DNA of 25,473 nucleotides from a virus. Made by a program: the position numbers and the translations under genes. The stretch is from the IMG/VR virus record IMGVR_UViG_3300030116_004457, positions 1-25,473 of that record, one strand, 5' to 3'. How positions within the stretch are numbered: position 1 is the first letter of the stretch; each line of letters opens with the position of its first letter. A model generated the notes under the pieces. It searched no databases. It was not told the DNA's origin and saw only the letters and a list, made by a program, of their open reading frames with translations. Shown here piece after piece: positions 21,042 to 25,473 of the stretch.

Positions 21042-21344
21042 ATGGCATTAGGAAGCGAAGTCAATAAAACAGTTGCAGGTACAGCAGTATCTTTGACTGT
21101 TCCAGATGGTACGAACTATGCAGTTATGAGTATTGAGACAGCAGCAATCAGAGTAAGGCACGATGGTACAGCACCAACAGGAACAAATGGAGTTCTCGTA
21201 ACAAACGGAGAATTTTTAGAAATTTACGGAGAAGACACTTTAGACCAGATACAGTTAATTAGAGACACAAGCACAAGTGCAGTTGTCAATGTAGCTTATG
21301 GTGTAGACAGCAGTGGTCTTCACGGCATTAGAATTAGTAAATAA
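21042..21344 (+). CDS. Small beta-rich virion-type protein (100 aa)
   Basis: This 100-aa protein has a GAGGAG site and ends overlapping the next start (TAATG). Residues follow an all-beta pattern: AVSLTVPDGTNYAVMSIE, then IRVRHDGTAPTGTNGVLVTNGEFLEI, then IQLIRDTSTSAVVNVAYG. The R.R.DG..PT...G motif recurs in small phage structural proteins that I associate with capsid decoration or head fibre bases. The hairpin just upstream may change its level relative to the capsid genes. Its place in the virion is inferred. Confidence 0.6.
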   Translation: MALGSEVNKTVAGTAVSLTVPDGTNYAVMSIETAAIRVRHDGTAPTGTNGVLVTNGEFLEIYGEDTLDQIQLIRDTSTSAVVNVAYGVDSSGLHGIRISK

Positions 21345-21802
21345 TGGGAAAGTATACTAAGTCTAACAACAATAATATTTTTAGAGATAAACCTGAGATT
21401 GCCGTCTCAGAACATACTGTTGAAAAAGATGGTAAGAAAATGAAGATGGTAATCCCTGAAGGTAAGATTGGATATGGAGATGTTGAATCACACGCACAGA
21501 TTGCAGGTGACTTGGCAAACAAACATTCTGGAGACACCAAAGCAGGAGAAAGGGTTTATGAAGAAGTTCGGAAACAGAGAGAAGAAGATAACGGATCTTC
21601 TGTAGAAGAACATAAACTTAAGATGGCTGTAAATAAAATGGCAAGTAGAATGCCTGTAATGCAGCAGTTTAAGATTGTAGATAACACTGGTCAGCATATT
21701 GCAACCGATTATCTATTTATGAAAACAGAACAAAGTGGCCTTACTAGACCTCTTAAGATAAGAGTTGATCGTGATGGTCGCACATCGGAGATACCTGTAT
21801 AG
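21344..21802 (+). CDS. Hypothetical protein of the structural region (152 aa)
   Basis: This 152-aa protein is coupled at both ends (TAATG at its start and TAGTG at its end). The first 45 residues are lysine-rich. A central helical part (about 46-105) has E/K/R heptads, and the C-terminus is beta-rich (FKIVDNTGQHIATDYLFM and IRVDRDG). It may be a head-completion or adaptor protein. It is not recognised. Confidence 0.55.
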   Translation: MGKYTKSNNNNIFRDKPEIAVSEHTVEKDGKKMKMVIPEGKIGYGDVESHAQIAGDLANKHSGDTKAGERVYEEVRKQREEDNGSSVEEHKLKMAVNKMASRMPVMQQFKIVDNTGQHIATDYLFMKTEQSGLTRPLKIRVDRDGRTSEIPV

Positions 21803-23139
21803 TGGCAACAACAACACTTGATAATTTATTACCACAGTTTGGTAGAGCTATTGGAGCCTTCATTGGTTCTTTTACTACTACTACTGCTATTGCAGCAAAC
21901 ACATCAGTAGTATCTACGGAGCTTACTGATTCTGGTTTTAACAATGATGATGCACTAAATGACACATTTATAAAGATTACAAGTGCTAACAATGATGACA
22001 CTGTAAGGCGTGTAACGGACTATACAGCGAGTTCTGGCACAATTACTGTATCAGGTACTGCTTTGACATCAGATAGCAGCACACAGGCTACATTTGAGAT
22101 TTACAGATATGACCCTGATCAACTAAGAGATTCTCTAAATGATGCAAGGTTCAATGTATTTCCAAGACTATACAAAGAAGTAAACGACAGAACTTTATGC
22201 CTGGCAGACACACAGAACAAGTATGCAAGGCCTTCATCTATTGCACCAGGATATGTAAGACAGATATATGAAGAGTCAAGAATAGATGCTCAAAGCTACG
22301 GAAACAATATTGTAAACACACTAAACTGTGACTTTGAAACATGGACAGACTCAACTACACCTGCTGACTGGGTAAACTCAAACTTTACAAGTATTACTCA
22401 AGAAGAAGAAACTACATCACCAGATAACTACATGGTGTTTTCGGGCTCTAATTCAGCACAGTTTCAGGTACAGGCAAGTGCAGTTAACACAGCTTTACTT
22501 ACAGTACCTAGTGGAACTAACTACAAAGGTGAAGAAATAAATGTAGGTATATGGGTATATTCTAAAACTGCAAGCAGAGTATCTGCTGCAATACAGATTG
22601 ATTCAGATTCCATATCAACAGGAACTACCCACTCTGGAGGTGGATGGGAAAGACTTACCCACACACTAGATGCAAAAGACTTAGACACAAGTATAAAAGT
22701 TGGTCTTCATGTAACAAGTGACTCTGATGCTTTCGTTTTCTATGCAGACGAAATGGTAGCAACAGCAGGACAAAGTGAAGTACCTAGTTTACTTGGAGCT
22801 CCTTTGCTTGACTGGAGAGAAGAAGGCGACACCATAGTTATAAAAAGTTCTATCTCTAATAGTGATAGAAGTCTGCATGTCAGAGGAATGGGTTTGCTTT
22901 CTTCCGTGTCCTCTGGCTCAGACACAATGGAAATAGACCAACAACAAGCAAGATTGTTAATAAATCAAGCAGCAGCATTATGGTTTCAACAAGACATAGA
23001 TCAACTAGACATAGCAGATTTAAATGCTGCACAGAGAAGACAGACACACTTTCAGAACCTTGTAAACCAAGGACATGGTGGTATGGCCCCTTTAGCTTTA
23101 AAGAAAGGTGTTGTAAGCAGTCTTAACGGAGGTTACTAA
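21802..23139 (+). CDS. Neck/adaptor-type protein with inserted carbohydrate-binding-like jelly-roll (445 aa)
   Basis: Translation starts at GTG 21802, overlapping the previous TAG, with GGAG upstream. Residues 1-170 form a neck- or adaptor-like part (a T/A-rich start, then DQLRDSLNDARFNVFPRL, about 107-123, and PG.VRQIYEESR). Residues about 172-322 read as a jelly-roll of the CBM4_9 type: NCDFETW...TPADW, a FQVQ strand pair, an INVGIWVYSK strand, a GGGWERLTHTL strand and a closing VFYADEMV. The C-terminal part (about 325-445) returns to the adaptor-like helical pattern with QARLLINQAAALWFQQD. So the domain is inserted into a structural protein. A surface sugar-binding role is suggested. Confidence 0.6.
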   Translation: MATTTLDNLLPQFGRAIGAFIGSFTTTTAIAANTSVVSTELTDSGFNNDDALNDTFIKITSANNDDTVRRVTDYTASSGTITVSGTALTSDSSTQATFEIYRYDPDQLRDSLNDARFNVFPRLYKEVNDRTLCLADTQNKYARPSSIAPGYVRQIYEESRIDAQSYGNNIVNTLNCDFETWTDSTTPADWVNSNFTSITQEEETTSPDNYMVFSGSNSAQFQVQASAVNTALLTVPSGTNYKGEEINVGIWVYSKTASRVSAAIQIDSDSISTGTTHSGGGWERLTHTLDAKDLDTSIKVGLHVTSDSDAFVFYADEMVATAGQSEVPSLLGAPLLDWREEGDTIVIKSSISNSDRSLHVRGMGLLSSVSSGSDTMEIDQQQARLLINQAAALWFQQDIDQLDIADLNAAQRRQTHFQNLVNQGHGGMAPLALKKGVVSSLNGGY

Positions 23140-25473
23140 TGTCAACAGCTCCGTATAGTTCAGATATTGTATTAAGCAAAACAGATGGTTCTACTAATAA
23201 AGTAGGACTAAAACTATATAGAGATGCACCGAATGTACCTGGAGGATGGAGAATAGATCATGTGTCACCTGCACCTCCAAGACAGGTTAGCGATTCGGCA
23301 AACTACCAACAACAATCTCCTGACATAGGATTAGTTCTTGACCAAGACTCTTGGCATAGAGGATTTGGTGCATCAACAATATCTAGGTTCGGAACTGCAA
23401 CAGAAGCAAACAGAGCAAGGGCAAGGTATGGATATTCAGATGGTGTACTTGGTATGTTTAGAGGTGAACTTGTACTAGGATACCTGCAAGATGAAACTGA
23501 CATATTGATAAGAAACGGAAGATTTGAACAGGTTGCAAGTGACAGTTCTTTTGATTTAACAGATTATGCAACTAACAATTCCACACTGACATCTCAAACA
23601 ACTTATGTAAAAAATGGTAGCCGAGGTGGTCAGATAACTGCGACTGCAAATGGTGGTTATATAGAGCAAACTATAAACAGTCCGACATTATTTCAAAGTA
23701 AAAAAGTTTTTGCTCATGTATATTTACGAAGAATATCTGGTTCAGGTAATGCAAAGATACAGATTGTAGACTCTGCTGCTACTGCATCAGGTGATGAAAT
23801 AACAAGCACATCAGCTTTTGCTGCATCTCAAACCAACATAACTGTTGACGGAAGTGCATCAAGTCTAAAGGTAAGAATAACTTTGTCTACAAGTGGAGAT
23901 GTTTTTGCTATTGATGATTTAGCATTTTTCCCAGAAGGTGGCACAACATGGACAGAACCACAAGAGTTTAGCAGTAATATTTACGCAGCTTGTGGTAGAG
24001 CAATCTATAAATGGGATGATGGTAACGAAATATGGAACGCAGTATATGTAGACGGATCTTTCGCAATCACAGACTTAATTAGTTTTGATGGTGCTTTATA
24101 TGCAGGTAGAGGTACAAGTGCAAACTATTTAAGAAGCACCGATGGCACTACATGGTCAAATCCCTCTACAAACAGTGGTAACGGAAGACTTGCTGAGTTT
24201 TTTGCAAGAGCTCGTAATGCCAGTGGTGATTTAGCTTTATTTAAGAGTAGAGCAAACCAAATATCCGTATCAACAGATCCATCAGACACCGCTAATTTTG
24301 GCAGTGAAATCAAATGTGGTGACTCAGATAGAGACATTACAAATTTATTTTCAGCTAATGACAGGTTGTATGTAGGAAGAGAAGATGGTCTCTTTCAGTA
24401 TTCAAGAAGTGCAAACAAGTTTCTTGATTTACAACCAGAAGCAAACCTTTTTCCAGACGATTCAAACTTTAAATCTGCACAAGGTAGATCAGGTGCAATA
24501 TTTGCAGGTGGTGGTGACCAAGCATTTTTTAGAATTGATGTTGGAAACTTTGATGGATCTTATGTATTTACAGATCTATCGTATATATTTAAGGCTCCTG
24601 CGTTCAGAGGATTTGGTGGAAGAGTAACAGCTCTAACGCAAGATAGAAATAACCTCTTTGTCGCACTAGCAGATGATTTAGCATCTGAGAGTTCAGGTTT
24701 CCCGTACACTTTCCCTTATTCTTTCTCAGGAGCCAACCTATCAAGAACAGTCAAACTTCTTTCTGTAAGAACACAACAAGAAGAACCTGGTAGTCGTTCA
24801 GAAGATGTACCTCATACTATTGCAAGTTTTGATGTATCAGATATAAACGCTATGGGTAAATTCAAAGGTTCGGAAAGAACAAGCCTATTTGTGCTTGGTA
24901 ATCTTATTAACGATGACTCATCTGATAGCAATAACAATAGAGAGCCTAGAGCTTTTAGAATAAGGATGCCTATAAGAAACGAAAACCCTGCACTTAACTC
25001 TGTAATTGAACACAGACTTACTGGGGAGTTTTATACACCTTATGTAAACTTTAACTATCCTGACATAAATAAATCAGCGATAAAACTAACACTTACAGGA
25101 TCAAACTTGTCATCAAGTAAAAATGTACAAGTATTTTATAAAGTAGACGATGACACCGACAATGACAATATAGGTTGGAATACATTTGGAGACGGAACAG
25201 TTACATCTACAGGCCAAACTCTTGTAGGTGACTTTGCATCTGCATTGATTAACTTTGACAGAATTAGATTTAAACTTGTATTTACAACAGATGATATTGC
25301 GGTATCACCAAGAATAAACTCACTTGTATTTCACGCTGCATGGAATCCAATCGATTACAGAAGATGGACAGCAGTTATTAAATTATCAGATAAAAGGTCA
25401 ATGCAACTTAGAAGAGTAAGGACAAGCACTGTACTATCTACAGATGTTTCTACCTTAGAGACACTAAGAAAAG
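23139..25473 (+). CDS. Large tail protein with second jelly-roll and propeller-like repeats, 3' end cut by window edge
   Basis: This frame is open from an ATG at 23139 (GGAGG site, overlapping the previous TAA as TAATG) to the right edge, at least 778 codons. Residues 1-124 are a beta-rich head. From R125 (NGRFEQ) to about 270 it reads as another CBM4_9-like jelly-roll: IEQTI...SKKVFAHVYLR, LKVRITLSTSGDVFAIDDLAFF. From about 279 on there are repeated W/Y-G blocks with LYAGRGTSA, STDGTTWS, LYVGREDGLFQYS and FAGGGDQAFF, the style of beta-propeller tail proteins. Its size and position, after the head-completion genes, suit a tail hub or receptor-binding component. No enzyme residues were recognised. 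Confidence 0.65.
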   Translation, partial: MSTAPYSSDIVLSKTDGSTNKVGLKLYRDAPNVPGGWRIDHVSPAPPRQVSDSANYQQQSPDIGLVLDQDSWHRGFGASTISRFGTATEANRARARYGYSDGVLGMFRGELVLGYLQDETDILIRNGRFEQVASDSSFDLTDYATNNSTLTSQTTYVKNGSRGGQITATANGGYIEQTINSPTLFQSKKVFAHVYLRRISGSGNAKIQIVDSAATASGDEITSTSAFAASQTNITVDGSASSLKVRITLSTSGDVFAIDDLAFFPEGGTTWTEPQEFSSNIYAACGRAIYKWDDGNEIWNAVYVDGSFAITDLISFDGALYAGRGTSANYLRSTDGTTWSNPSTNSGNGRLAEFFARARNASGDLALFKSRANQISVSTDPSDTANFGSEIKCGDSDRDITNLFSANDRLYVGREDGLFQYSRSANKFLDLQPEANLFPDDSNFKSAQGRSGAIFAGGGDQAFFRIDVGNFDGSYVFTDLSYIFKAPAFRGFGGRVTALTQDRNNLFVALADDLASESSGFPYTFPYSFSGANLSRTVKLLSVRTQQEEPGSRSEDVPHTIASFDVSDINAMGKFKGSERTSLFVLGNLINDDSSDSNNNREPRAFRIRMPIRNENPALNSVIEHRLTGEFYTPYVNFNYPDINKSAIKLTLTGSNLSSSKNVQVFYKVDDDTDNDNIGWNTFGDGTVTSTGQTLVGDFASALINFDRIRFKLVFTTDDIAVSPRINSLVFHAAWNPIDYRRWTAVIKLSDKRSMQLRRVRTSTVLSTDVSTLETLRK

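Overview
The window looks like part of the genome of an AT-rich tailed bacteriophage (Caudoviricetes). Genes are packed tightly, with ATGA or TAATG overlaps and strong purine-rich ribosome binding sites (GGAGG type). Codons are AT-rich and arginine is mostly AGA. No integrase, repressor, tRNA, rRNA, transposase or CRISPR array was recognised, so neither the host nor the lifestyle (lytic or temperate) can be fixed. The absence of a tube or tape-measure gene before the right edge, together with a huge protein between portal and scaffold, hints at a short-tailed (podovirus-like) virion. That is inference only.

Left half (1-6817, all minus strand). This half reads leftwards from a promoter at about 6861-6889. 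The first block (6817 to 4300) holds a 23-codon leader ORF and eight small genes. Several of these encode acidic proteins with CxxC pairs, typical of early phage accessory genes of unknown function. The block ends at a strong hairpin terminator (4249-4290). A non-coding gap (3943-4299) then carries 13-bp and 15-bp tandem repeats and a second leftward promoter with a perfect TTGACA -35 box. The second block (3942 to 1, open at the left edge) holds four or five unknown small genes, a ribbon-helix-helix protein, a probable ssDNA-annealing/recombination protein, a winged-helix replication initiator with palindromic repeats inside its gene, a DnaC-type AAA+ helicase loader with a zinc finger, a small zinc ribbon, and a PD-(D/E)XK nuclease-like protein. 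It is a replication and recombination module.

Centre (6818-7694). This is an 877-bp intergenic region between the divergent halves. It is rich in short tandem repeats, dyads and a T-tract, and is a plausible control, origin or packaging region.

Right half (7695-25473, all plus strand). This is the late module: small terminase, a tiny hidden zinc-binding ORF, large terminase, portal, two large probable internal or ejected virion proteins (603 and 1417 aa), scaffold, major capsid protein, two small unknown proteins, a decoration-type protein, a second small beta-rich protein, another unknown, a neck/adaptor-type protein carrying an inserted carbohydrate-binding-like jelly-roll, and a large tail protein (open at the right edge) with a second jelly-roll and propeller-like repeats. 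Two non-coding hairpins interrupt this operon, before the scaffold and after the decoration gene. Both are candidates for tuning late expression.
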